In this document: positions 51,318 to 60,482 of the stretch, in pieces
Position numbering within the stretch: the stretch's first letter is position 1
Layout: every line of letters starts with the position of its first letter
Assembly (NCBI GenBank): GCA_028753945.1
Contig: JAPNXP010000002.1
Location: 10,602,001-10,666,000, forward strand
From: Hexactinellida sp. DTS-2022
Taxonomy: Eukaryota; Porifera; Hexactinellida
Length of the DNA stretch: 64,000 nt
Reading direction: 5' to 3'
Translations under genes and position numbers: made by a program
Notes under the pieces: model-generated
What the model saw: only the letters and a program-made list of their open reading frames with translations
What the model was told of the DNA's origin: nothing
The model's database searches: none

Positions 51318-52871
51318 CTAATCAGGTGTTGTCCCACGATTCTGTAAGATAACAGTAGAATAGTTCGCGGCGATATAGTCAGCTTTCCATTCGGAGAGTT
51401 TGTGTTGTATATAAGTTTTTGTCTTTGTATTTCGCTTCATTTTCTTTAGGTTCTTCTTCAGACGCTTGGCAACATGTGTCAGACATTCTTCTTTCTGCAC
51501 TTTCACAAGAGGGTAAGGATCAAGTGTTGTTACATGCTGAAAGGCCTTAGAGTCTCCGTCACCAACAAACACGGAATACACCAAACGGTTCTTCTCCAAG
51601 CTGCGACCCCAGATCCTCTCGGCAGCTTCGGGCTCCATTGCTTGGGAAGAACCCGTGTAATTTCTGTTGCAGTTCGGCTTATGACGCTCTAGCCACTTCT
51701 CGTACTCAGATGGTTTGTCTTTCTGTTTCTCTTCCGTCCAGATAGAGGACTTCTCGCATAGTCGACTCAACACTTCGTAATCCAGTACTTTCTTGGTGGA
51801 GGTAGAGATGGCAGCACCGAAACCCATATTGGAGTAGAAACCCCTGGTCTTCCAGGAGCTGTCGAAACTGATTGGAACGTTGACAGCTTTAGGCTCGGGA
51901 GATGGTTCTGAATCTACCTTCCTGTGCAGATGATCAGCAGCTTCTGACATCGATACATTCACTGCATTCTTAGAAACATTTTCAAGACGGATGGCATATC
52001 GAGGTGGCATAACTTGAACTGGGGGTGGCATATCAAATACTGTAGCAATCTTGTGTAAATCACGCCATGACATCCCGGTTGAATGTGTGGCTAATACAGA
52101 TCTCATCGTAACTTCATTCATATCCCTGGGGGTAAAAGGTACATTGACACAAGTATGGTGGCTGGGTATGTCCAGAGAACGTGAGGATGGGAAAGTTGCG
52201 TGTTCTGAATGGCAAATCTGGCACTTGACTGTGAAGAATGTCTGCCATCCGTATTTCCATTTCTCTTCGTATAAGACTAGTGAACCATTGCATTTGTTGC
52301 ATTGAAAGGTAGCGAATACTTCGGCTAAAATTCCTACATCAATAATCCTCATACCAGTTGGTATAGATGCAATCTTGTTATAATCACCCTGAGATGTTCC
52401 AAACTTCACAGATCTAGGATAGGTATATAAAGGAATACGGTATTTAGAAGTATATCCTCGCAGAGGATGGGTTTTTGAGAACTTATTACTCCTGGGTTTG
52501 CTTTTAATTTTGGGAATAGGGTCTGCTTGCTTGACTAAGGTATCTTCTCTGGCGATAGTCTTGCCTAGAGTATGCCTTCTGGCGTAGATTCGCTTGAAAG
52601 GGTGACCCCTACGTCTCCGACTTGTCAGACTGTCTGCATCCTGAGGCGCTATGTCAAGTTCGAAGAAGGACTCCGAGATCCCAGGTGTTGGTGGAGGGAT
52701 AGATGTTTGGGATGATGTCGTTATAGGTGGAGGAGGTCCTTGAGAAGAGATGGTAGCAAGGGGAGACTCGGGATCAGAAGGAATACAGTCAGAATCTGTT
52801 GAATGAGGCTTCGGAACAAAAACATCAAACTCATTGAAAAGTTGAGCGTCGAAGCTTGACTCGCTTGACAT
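51318..52871 (-). CDS. Mutator-like transposase, N-terminal and core part (517 aa)
   Basis: Transposase that would cut and join element ends in the nucleus. The ATG at 52871 is the first in a long open frame. Residues 25-70 are rich in Ser/Pro and probably disordered; residues 84-100 are strongly basic (SRRRRGHPFKR), a likely nuclear localisation or DNA-contact segment. A Cys pair CNKC (191-194) and a second pair CQIC (217-220) suggest a zinc-binding fold before the catalytic core. The core contains FDSSWKTRGF (336-345), with D337 as the likely first catalytic Asp; KVLDYEVLSRLCEK (361-374); NYTGSSQAMEPEAA (404-417); GDGDSKAF (437-444), with D438 or D440 as the second Asp; and CLTHVAKRL (463-471). 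These follow the Mutator-like family order. The last acidic residue of a DDE triad lies beyond the TAG that ends this frame. Family assignment is from remembered motif patterns and is fairly secure. Confidence 0.85.
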   Translation of the reverse strand: MSSESSFDAQLFNEFDVFVPKPHSTDSDCIPSDPESPLATISSQGPPPPITTSSQTSIPPPTPGISESFFELDIAPQDADSLTSRRRRGHPFKRIYARRHTLGKTIAREDTLVKQADPIPKIKSKPRSNKFSKTHPLRGYTSKYRIPLYTYPRSVKFGTSQGDYNKIASIPTGMRIIDVGILAEVFATFQCNKCNGSLVLYEEKWKYGWQTFFTVKCQICHSEHATFPSSRSLDIPSHHTCVNVPFTPRDMNEVTMRSVLATHSTGMSWRDLHKIATVFDMPPPVQVMPPRYAIRLENVSKNAVNVSMSEAADHLHRKVDSEPSPEPKAVNVPISFDSSWKTRGFYSNMGFGAAISTSTKKVLDYEVLSRLCEKSSIWTEEKQKDKPSEYEKWLERHKPNCNRNYTGSSQAMEPEAAERIWGRSLEKNRLVYSVFVGDGDSKAFQHVTTLDPYPLVKVQKEECLTHVAKRLKKNLKKMKRNTKTKTYIQHKLSEWKADYIAANYSTVILQNRGTTPD

Positions 52872-53308
52872 TATTTTGTATCTACTAGTTGAAAATAATT
52901 TGAAAAGTTAATGCATTATACATAATTTATCTTATAACTCTTTAAATAAACACCCAGACCCATTACCCATTGAATGATATGTTTGAATATACTCGTAATT
53001 ACGTACTGATGGATTGTAAGCGCGTTTTAGAGCCCCCAGGCCTATATCGCTCGCGTCTTGGGGACACGGGTCTAAATGCAAGCGATATAGGGACGGGGGC
53101 TCAAAAACGCTGTTCCCCAAACGCGTTCATATGATGAATCTACTACGTTAACTACAGTTAGAATCAAATTAGAATAATTAAAGGGTAATACAATGCAAAC
53201 AGCAATACAAAGGTAAAAACAAACACAATACAAAATAGTAATACTAAACAATAAAAAGAAGCAGAAAGTTACAACAAAAGTTGTACAGAAATGGTAAATA
53301 ATGTACGA
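52872..53308. other. Upstream flank of the Mutator-like gene with a palindromic repeat
   Basis: No gene is supported. From about 53,016 to 53,127 lies an imperfect palindrome: AAGCGCGTTTTAGAGCCCCC on the left matches the complement of GGGGGCTCAAAAACGCTGTT on the right, and CTATATCGCT and AGCGATATAG face each other inside. A partial relative (TGTAAGCGCGTTTTAGAGCC) occurs near 53,753. This is probably a small MITE family. Any promoter for the transposase would lie here, but no clear box was identified. Confidence 0.55.
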
Positions 53309-53464
53309 CAGTGAACTCGCGTTAAAACGAAGTCGAAGATAACGCAATACCCGCTTATAACGAAATGGAGATTTCCCCCAGAGAAATAAATTAAAAATAT
53401 TATACATATCCGCTTATAGCGAAGGAATTCTCAGGTCCCGAGGATTTCGTTATAACGAGAACTG
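53309..53464. mobile_element. MITE with CAGTGAACTC termini, copy 1
   Basis: About 156 bp, starting CAGTGAACTCGCGTTAAAAC and ending TTCGTTATAACGAGAACTG. Inside are CGCTTATAACGAAATGGAG and TATCCGCTTATAGCGAAGGA, both shared with the MITE at 55722-55895. Non-coding. Confidence 0.75.
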
Positions 53465-54100
53465 ATTGTACGTAGTAAGTCCAACAAAAAGATTTAGGGA
53501 AAACTACACACGCCAAATTAAATAAGAATAAGATACACTGTATATAATCACAAACTCACTTGTTATCCGTTTCTAGTCTGCATTTTCCAAAGCAGTCGAC
53601 TTCAAAAGAAAGCATGAATATCGAAGAGAATTATAAAGTTTTCTCAATATAAAAATTATAGAGTTGCCACAAAAGAGATTGAGAAAGTTGCCTCTAAAAG
53701 AAAATAAATAGTAAAACTCAGGTGCGGGCAGTTGCATATGACGAGTGCCGATGTAAGCGCGTTTTAGAGCCTAAAACGCTAGCGATAGAAGGGGGTCTAA
53801 AGAACTGTTGAATATTACATATTAAAACTCGATTGTCGTGCGTGTGTGTTTGTTTGTTTGTATTAAAAGATGGGGTAAAATAAACTGTATCTACGAATAT
53901 ATGAGACAAAGACTAACTTCCAAATCGTATAATTTCGAGTATATAAATTCTTATCTAAATATTTATTCCTGTTGTTTACAAAAAGAGGTGAAAAATCTAT
54001 TGAAATTTAAGATAACTTAGGGACTAACTTCCAAATGTTGGATAAGGTATACCAGTTTGCTGACACGAACACAATTTTTTTTTTCAAATTTTTGATGTGA
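53465..54100. other. Intergenic DNA, no gene seen
   Basis: AT-rich sequence with one partial copy of the AAGCGCGTTTTAGAGCC repeat near 53,755-53,800. Several short open frames are present but none shows a recognisable domain or a good coding start. Confidence 0.5.
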
Positions 54101-54176
54101 ATGTTGCAGTGTAGAATCAAGATTGGTGTACCTGCAAGCACACCAGTACACCAATCTTGATTCTACACTGCAACAT
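54101..54176. repeat. Perfect 31 bp inverted repeat with 14-base loop
   Basis: Left arm 54101-54131 begins ATGTTGCAGTGTAGAATCAA; the right arm 54146-54176 is its exact reverse complement. The loop is 54132-54145. No tail of T residues or flanking gene explains it as a terminator. It could be a recent fold-back element remnant or a small hairpin RNA locus. Confidence 0.9.
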
Positions 54177-54687
54177 AAATATTTCATGTTTATTGAGAAA
54201 AGCGAGACCGCGTAGCGGTGGAATTATCCGTCGCGAAGTGACCGAGACCGAAGGGCGCGTTACTTATATACTAGTACCAGGGAATTTCATTTGAATTATA
54301 ATATATTTCTAAGATCAGGACAATTCCAGAATTCAGAATTATCCAGTGCTTTTCACCCATTCCCAGGATATTTTAAAATTTAATACAATTTGATAATATT
54401 CAGAAATGATTTTAGTTTCAAATCATTTCAAGAGATAATTTACACCTAATTCTGGATTTACCCGGACTTTATAATTCAAATCGAACTCGAATTAATAAAT
54501 ACTGCTATGTTTGTAGTAATAGATAATCTACTGTACCCTTTTATGACTTGAAATATTTGATATGATTTGAGAATTATTTATTTACAGCCCTGGGCCACCA
54601 CTGCTACACCAAGGTACGCCCATAATCTGCAATATTTGTACCATATAATAATATATGCTACAACCGTATATACTGTAATAATATTTT
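54177..54687. other. Intergenic DNA, no gene seen
   Basis: AT-rich sequence with nothing recognisable except a short GC-richer patch at about 54,205-54,260 (GACCGCGTAGCGGTGG), which contains a small self-complementary CCGCGTAGCGG. Confidence 0.5.
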
Positions 54688-54917
54688 CTATTCGAATAAT
54701 CGCCTACCTACAATAATTTCCCCTCCAAATTTGCAAATACAAATTTACTACCGGTACCCTAAGTAAATTTATTTATCTAATATTAGTCGCAATACGATTA
54801 TCAACCGACTATACTAAATAAATTTGTATCAACATGTGATATCTCGAAAAGTCACAAAGATTATTGGACAGAAAATGGCCTAAAAACAATAATCGCCTAG
54901 GCTACTATTCGAATAAA
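54688..54917. mobile_element. MITE with CTATTCGAATA termini
   Basis: The left end CTATTCGAATAATCGCCTAC and the right end TCGCCTAGGCTACTATTCGAA are inverted relative to each other over about 25 bases with some mismatches. An inner hairpin (AAATTTATTTA with TAAATAAATTT, about 54,768-54,825) lies in the middle. Non-coding; the target duplication is unclear. Confidence 0.55.
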
Positions 54918-55721
54918 TACGGTATCTGAACGTCCCACGTGTACACACCATGGTATACAATTGTGGTATAAATTGTGCCAATAAACTACAACATATTACA
55001 GTTTATATGTGATAATATCTAAAGATCAGCTCAGTTGAAATGGGAATTTTGGGTATAATGTACTATGTATAATATTAAAAAAAATTAAGAGGTTGCTAGT
55101 TTAGCCACCAAGGATATGTGGAAAAGAGCGTGAAATGACTAGGTAAACGAATTATCAGGAAAATTGCTTATATATACATTGGCTATGTTGAATATGAATG
55201 AATATAATGGGTCGATAGTAAATATCAAAATTAGAAAATAACAAAATTATAAAATGGGTGTATAATAAATAATTGATAATGTAATTTTTAAAAAGTAAAA
55301 ATACAATTGGATTCATATAAAGAGGATTTAATGGTATAAGACTATAAGTAGTAAGCGAAGCGTTAGCTGATAATAATTTGATAGTACGTATAACGAATAG
55401 TAATGTACCATAACCGAAAAGTAGTTCAATAAAATAGTTGGACAAATATATGTGGTTCACAACCGAATACAAAATTGCCGAAATGTTCTGATTATCAAAT
55501 ACAGGGAGTATATAATAAAAGCAGTTCAATAGTGATCAGCTCATGACATGACTGGCTTGACAAACAAACTGTAACGCCTATAAAAAATAACAGCATGCGA
55601 ACTCGACTTTTCATGTTATGGAGCACTCATTTCTGATGGTGAACCGGCCGAATTTTTAACATTGGATTGCAACCCTCATTAAAATGCAGTTATAAGCATT
55701 GATAATGTAGTATATACTACA
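54918..55721. other. AT-rich intergenic DNA, no gene seen
   Basis: A 124-codon minus-strand open frame at 55155-55529 is very rich in Ile, Leu, Tyr and Phe, as expected from AT-rich DNA read in that phase, and matches no family I know. I treat it as non-coding. Confidence 0.5.
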
Positions 55722-55895
55722 CAGTGAACTCTCTTATAACGAAGTGTTTAGTACCTGTAAATTCCTTCGTTATATTCGGATATTCGTTATAAGCGGATAA
55801 TAACTAATGCATTTAGTGTTCTGGGGGGAAATCTCCATTTCGTTATAAGCGGTTATTTCGTTAGATATCCAACTGGTTATAACGAGAGTTCACTT
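55722..55895. mobile_element. MITE with CAGTGAACTC termini, copy 2
   Basis: About 174 bp, from CAGTGAACTCTCTTATAACG to TTATAACGAGAGTTCACT. It shares GGGGGAAATCTCCATTTCGTT (inverted) and GCGGATA motifs with the copy at 53309-53464. Non-coding. Confidence 0.8.
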
Positions 55896-56027
55896 TATAT
55901 TTGCCGGCGAGTTTGAATATTGTCTGAGATAGACGAAAATGTGTTTTGTAAATTTACAACAACACCAATAAGGTAACCGATAATAACAAAAATATGATTG
56001 AGATATGTGGAATGATAATATTACTGC

Positions 56028-56197
56028 TAGGCACAAACTTTTGACCTGTAGCCAAAAGTGCCAGTGGTGCACCTCAATACAAAGTACCAAAAGTGCCAGT
56101 GGTGCACCTCAATACAAAGTACATGTGGACCTAGCACCACCGGCACTTCTATCGCTGAGTGCAGGTGGTGCACTTGCACCACCGTACTTTGCGCCTA
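56028..56197. mobile_element. MITE with TAGGCRCAAA termini and internal 35 bp duplication
   Basis: The left end TAGGCACAAACTT faces the right end TACTTTGCGCCTA. Inside, a 35 bp unit starting CCAAAAGTGCCAGTGGTGCA is repeated exactly twice (56052-56086 and 56087-56121), followed by inverted relatives with GGTGGTGCACTTGCACCACC. Non-coding, about 170 bp. Confidence 0.65.
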
Positions 56198-57128
56198 TGA
56201 ATATTAGGACTTATATGGCATAAATAGCTATATAGCATAATAAACTTAGCCTCATAGCCGCAGTCTGGCTACAACGTCAGAATATACTTTGTGTCTTACC
56301 AATGATGATAAACTGTGATGAATCTCTCTCTCACACTTGGGTATTGTTAAGAATTAAGAACTGGTAATTGAATGTTTCGTCCGGCTATCAGTCGTTAGAA
56401 AGTACATCAATGGACATCACTGAATACATGGACGATTGCGCTCCCCATCTGTACGCCATGGTGTTGTTCAAAAATGCATCTAAGGTTCTCGTTGAACATG
56501 AGACATTTATTGTATACCGTAGTGTCCTGAAATATTGTTTACCGCTTTTTACTGACAAATTTAATTGTCCCCCCCTACCCCCCTTCTTGAAAGTTGAAAG
56601 TAATGGTGGCTTATAAGATAATGCTTAGAGCGTTCACTAGACAAGTGGTTATAGTAGTTACTAATTAGTAATTACTAATGATGACTTTGTAGTACGTATT
56701 AGCTATTTTGCAAAACAAAGGAAACAGTTTTTGGACATAGTATTAGTACATAATTCCGGAACGGAAAACTATGGAACAGTACCATTCCAGAATATAGTAC
56801 TGTACCTAAATTAAGGAATTGCGTGGGACTATTCACAAAAATATGAACACCTAATTTCCGGAAACAAATATATTGAACGTACTGTCAAGGAAATTTTGGT
56901 CCCCCATGGTAAATTTATTTAGTTAGCGTATTTACTAGAATTGTAGCTAGGCGATTTTTCGTCATATGGGGACCAAATAATTTTATGAATAAGCCTGTCA
57001 CTGGAAAATTGGGCCCCTGAAAATTGATCCGGGGACCAAAATTCCATGGAATATTGGTCCCATGGTGGAACCAAAAATTCAGGCTAGGTGACTAGGTCCA
57101 TTTTTCTATGGAATATTGGTCCCCCGAA
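56198..57128. other. Intergenic DNA with scattered TGGTCCC motifs
   Basis: No gene is supported. Between 56,895 and 57,125 the motifs GGGGACCAAA, CCATGGAATATTGGTCCC and AATATTGGTCCCCC recur in both orientations at irregular spacing, so this may be the remnant of an old inverted-repeat element bordering the hAT relic. Confidence 0.45.
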
Positions 57129-58095
57129 CAGGGTTTTATCCAGGAGCGCGTCATACGCCTAGAGGCGTATAAATTGGGATATGTTTGCGTTTAGGAGCGC
57201 GAAAACTGCCTATAGTCCCCATAGAGTAATACAAAACTAACCTTTTAGGCGTACAAAATTCAGACTCTAGTGACCTTAGGAGTGTTCAATTCTAGTCCTG
57301 TATAATACCCTGCTCTCGAACCAATATTTTCGGGGAACAATTTTCCAGGAACAGTACTACTGACAGCATAAACATTGTACTGGTAAAGAGGTAAACTGTT
57401 TTCGGCTTGAACATCCAACTTCGTTCCTCAATAATACGACTGAACATTCTCCCGCTTGCAGCACTCGTAGCTGGAATGCAGGCAGCAAGTGCCTGCATCG
57501 GTCAAGTATGGCATTATCCGTCTAATTTTGTCCAGAAATCCAACAGACCCTTTACATTAGCCTCAACAAGGATGCCTGCTTCAGACATTGTTGTTCTTCA
57601 GTTGCTGCGATAGCTAGCGAATTCTCCACATGCTCCTTGAACCAGTCAAATAAGTCGGAGCCACCTTTTTTGGTAGGTGGACGAGCTTTGGATTCTTCAT
57701 TGGAACGGGAAATGTTCAGCCACAATTGTAAAAACAACGTTCTGAAGTATTGGCACCTTAACTCTAAATCAGTCATATCCTTGAAAATCTTTAGAAACGA
57801 TGTAATCTGCTCCAACAGAAAATATTAACAATTGAAGCTAGTGGGCGGTAGTTCCAGCTACGTAATGCATAGCTCGTCGCAGACACGGAAGATGCATAAA
57901 CTATTACATCGCCCAGTTGTGAAATTCCTTAGCCGAAGCTTCACTTTCCATCCTCAGATCCCATGCACCGTTGAGAACTGTATTCAATATATTATAGATG
58001 TGCAACACCGACCCTTGAAATTCAAGATCATTGAGTGCTGTTGGAAACTGTCGGTAAGTATTAAATAAGAATTCATTAATTAATTTTGTTATCAA
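57129..58095 (-). pseudogene. Decayed hAT transposase, C-terminal half
   Basis: Minus-strand frames in correct order retain parts of a hAT transposase. The most telling is near 57,410-57,540: DFWTKLDG, two stop codons, then MQALAACIPATSAASGRMFS and KPKTV, which matches the hAT C-terminal dimerisation domain (consensus IPATSAASER-FS, then RS-L-P-TV). A frame further upstream (57,815-57,552) carries FDWFKEH and a Lys/Pro-rich linker and changes phase before the dimerisation motif. A third at 58,095-57,904 may be more of the same protein but is not recognised. The Glu expected after SAAS is Gly. CAGGGTTTTATCCAGG at 57129 is a plausible terminal repeat of the element. The other end is missing, cut at about 58,095 by the fold-back structure. 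Confidence 0.75.
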
Positions 58096-59215
58096 ATTTC
58101 AATTCCGCACACTCGATAATCCCTAATACACAAATTGGAAGCATCTATATAAGTCATATACTGACTGAATTAATTATAATTAATTACGTCAGTCTATTAA
58201 CAGTGCAAGAATATTCTCGCAGAAATAAATATAATCACTTAATCTGTCGTTGTTGAGGAATGTAAAATCTTAGGTTTCAATTAGAAATAGAAGCCTACTC
58301 GATCTCACAAGTTGAATAAATATAAAAATCACAAGTTGAAACAATAGAATTCGATTTAACACTTTCAATTGAACTGAAGTGTTAGTAAACAAAGGAAACT
58401 TGCAACTCAATTGTGGCACAAACGAAACACAATTTAAAAATTCGTGCACTGTGAAAAGGTGTAGAATTTAATTCTCTATCGAATGCATATAAATTAAATA
58501 TTTGTGCACTATTTATTGTTCCTTTTCTAACATTAAACAGGTTTAAAAATGTGTCCAAAAAATTGTAATAAAAAATCGTGAACCCAGGTGCACATCTGTA
58601 ACCCATGAGACACATATCCTGAAAATTTGTGCTCTTAGTTAATAAAACTCTGTTCTGTGGACGATCTACGGACTAATAATAATATTAATAATAATCGGTA
58701 ACCAAAGCACTAAGACCAATACTGGGCCACTATACTATAGTATAGTCGGCACAGTAATAATAGTACCAGAATATTCAATTTATATGCATTCGATAGAGAA
58801 TTAAATTCTACACCCTTTCACAGTGCACGAATTTTAAATTGGGTTTCGTTTGTGCCACAATTGAGTTGCAAATTCCCTTTGTTTACTAACACTTGAGTTC
58901 AAATGAAAGTGTTAATTATAATTCTTTTGTTTCAACTTACGATATTTATATTGATTCCACTTGTGAGATCGAGTAGGCTTCCTTTTTCTAATTGAAAACT
59001 AAGATTTTACATTCCATATCAAACGACAGATTATGTGATTATATTTGCATCTGCGAGAATATTCTTGCGCAATGGATATACTGACATATTTAATTCTAAT
59101 TAATTCGCTCTGTCTTTAACTTATAGAGACGGTTCCAATTAGATTATTGGTGTTATCGAGTGCGCTGAATTCAAATATGATAGTGAAATTCAATTTAGAA
59201 TAATAATTGTTGTAA
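58085..59215. repeat. Large imperfect inverted repeat, arms about 450 bp
   Basis: Sequence of about 58,090-58,510 is repeated in inverted orientation at about 58,780-59,215. Shared blocks, in mirrored order, include CGCACACTCGATAA with CGCACTCGATAA, GAATATTCTCGC, TAAGATTTTACATTCC, CGAGTAGGCTTC, TTTGTTTACTAACACT, TTGTGCCACAATTGAG and GATAGAGAATTAAATTCTAC. The centre (about 58,540-58,758) belongs only to the left copy. The structure arises from two fold-back copies lying head to head. Confidence 0.85.
58090..58760 (+). mobile_element. Fold-back family, partial forward copy
   Basis: In the same orientation as the copy at 17.7 kb this piece carries CAAGTTGAAACAATAGAATT, GTAATAAAAAATCGTGAACC, CCAATACTGGGCCACTATAC and the terminal TATAGTCGGCACAG followed by TA. 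The hairpin end expected on the left is absent; the piece instead abuts the hAT relic. Non-coding. Confidence 0.75.
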
Positions 59216-59808
59216 ATAATTGAACTTAATTTATTTTGCTGTCCATAACATAATATTGGTGTTAAATTATTAATTTCGATTAATTAAATATTTATACTAA
59301 TTTGCTAAATTTCATTAATCTCAGAGATGATATAAGATAGAAACAAACTTTCAATTTATCAATTGGTCCTTATGGCACGTGCCACCTATACAAGTAGGTC
59401 TTGACGCCTTGAGGTGATGATGACATCGTTACACAATTTTTTTTTTTTAACATTTTTGTGAATTATATAATTCGAATGGGTTGGTTGGTGTTGGGTAATC
59501 ACTGATCACCCAACACACACATAAAAAATGCCTAGTCATCACCTATTATATTCTACTCAAACTTGAATATCTCTAAAATGAAGTGAGCTAAATGGAAACT
59601 CCCGCCACTCTAAGGGTCGATGCCTTCGGAAACACCTTTCTGAAATAATTTAACACCTTCATAGTGATGATGCGTGGCGAAGAAAAAATCCAAAATTGCA
59701 GCTGTGCCGACAGCATGTTCCATTGGAGGCACTATCAATAAACCACCACCAAAATATAGTGCCACAAAAGGAGCAAGTGTCGGCACAGCTGCAATTTTGG
59801 ATTTTTTA
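58770..59808 (-). mobile_element. Fold-back family, reverse copy with terminal hairpin
   Basis: In the reverse orientation this piece ends on the right with the family's large hairpin (59,683-59,806, arms of about 50 bases starting AAAATCCAAAATTGCAG) followed by TA at 59807-59808. The adjoining CATCACCTCAAGGCGTCAAG region (minus strand) matches the sequence next to the hairpin of the 17.7 kb copy. The opposite end, with the GTCGGCACAG terminus, is missing. Non-coding. Confidence 0.75.
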
Positions 59809-60482
59809 TCAGTGTGATAAATATATTTTTGCTTTATATCCCATTGAGTAATTCATTTTTCACTGATACCCATCAACATATTCTACTATATTGGTATAAA
59901 GGTAGATATTATGTGTTAATACAAACAATGAAAATAGTTTTGTCCAGTTTTGTCCGGTTTAAACCGGGTTTTGTCCAGTTTTGGACTGGACAAAACCCAA
60001 CCCTTAGATAAACCCACTTTCGACTAATTTAAAACGACACTTTTTGATGGAAGAGTATCTGATCAACCTAAATTGCCCATATTTTCTTTTTCTATTCTCC
60101 TATGAATCGTTTGTAAGATCCCATGAGTTTATAGGAGTACTTAAACTTAAATATGTATTCACATCTCACAACATTCCACATCACACCAATTTGTTTCGTT
60201 TATGAATGAAATGTAATCTTATGTGTTAACCAAAAATGATCATTGTTAATTTCTTATTCATACCTCCATTTTTAGAAATCCTTGGAAGTTAATTGAATGT
60301 AACAGTTATGTTTAAACACCTTGATCATTAGATAATAGGATTGGATACCTAAATATTTGATTTGGCATCATATGTTTATGTACATATTTATCCTGTAGCT
60401 ATTTTCCATGTACCCATCTGTCTTTGTACCCATTTGTCCTTTACGCATTCGTCCATATTCATGACGTCATAAATTGAGGATA
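59809..60482. other. Intergenic DNA with a perfect short hairpin
   Basis: At 59966-59998 a perfect hairpin has arms GGGTTTTGTCCAGT and its complement around a 5-base loop, overlapped by the palindrome CCGGTTTAAACCGG (59955-59968). TTTTGTCC is repeated three times there. The rest of the interval is AT-rich and holds no gene that I can support. Confidence 0.7.

Larger units (their letters stand above)
50410..52871 (-). mobile_element. Mutator-like transposase gene with PHD finger (interrupted)
   Basis: One gene-sized unit on the minus strand encodes, in order, a proline/serine-rich N-terminus, a Mutator-like transposase core, and a basic tail with a PHD zinc finger. It is read in one frame from the ATG at 52871 to 50832, broken by a single TAG at 51318-51320; the tail (50892-50410) is in another frame and overlaps the end of the first by about 60 bases. 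No introns with convincing splice sites were found to account for the breaks. Invertebrate genomes carry many proteins of this Mutator-like family. Terminal inverted repeats and a 9 bp-type target duplication, expected for Mutator elements, were not recognised, so the element borders are unknown. The coding part alone is 2.46 kb. Confidence 0.8.

Noticed and set aside
53072-53407. 111-codon minus-strand open frame
   Set aside because: It runs through the CAGTGAACTC MITE and a palindromic repeat, so it is a chance frame.
55155-55529. 124-codon minus-strand open frame resembling a membrane protein
   Set aside because: Hydrophobic composition follows from AT-rich DNA; no motif, splice site or neighbouring gene supports it.
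56368-56616. 82-codon plus-strand open frame
   Set aside because: No domain or splice context was recognised, and it lies among transposon remnants.
57407-58068. Plus-strand open frames opposite the hAT relic
   Set aside because: They are antisense shadows; the recognisable hAT motifs are on the minus strand.
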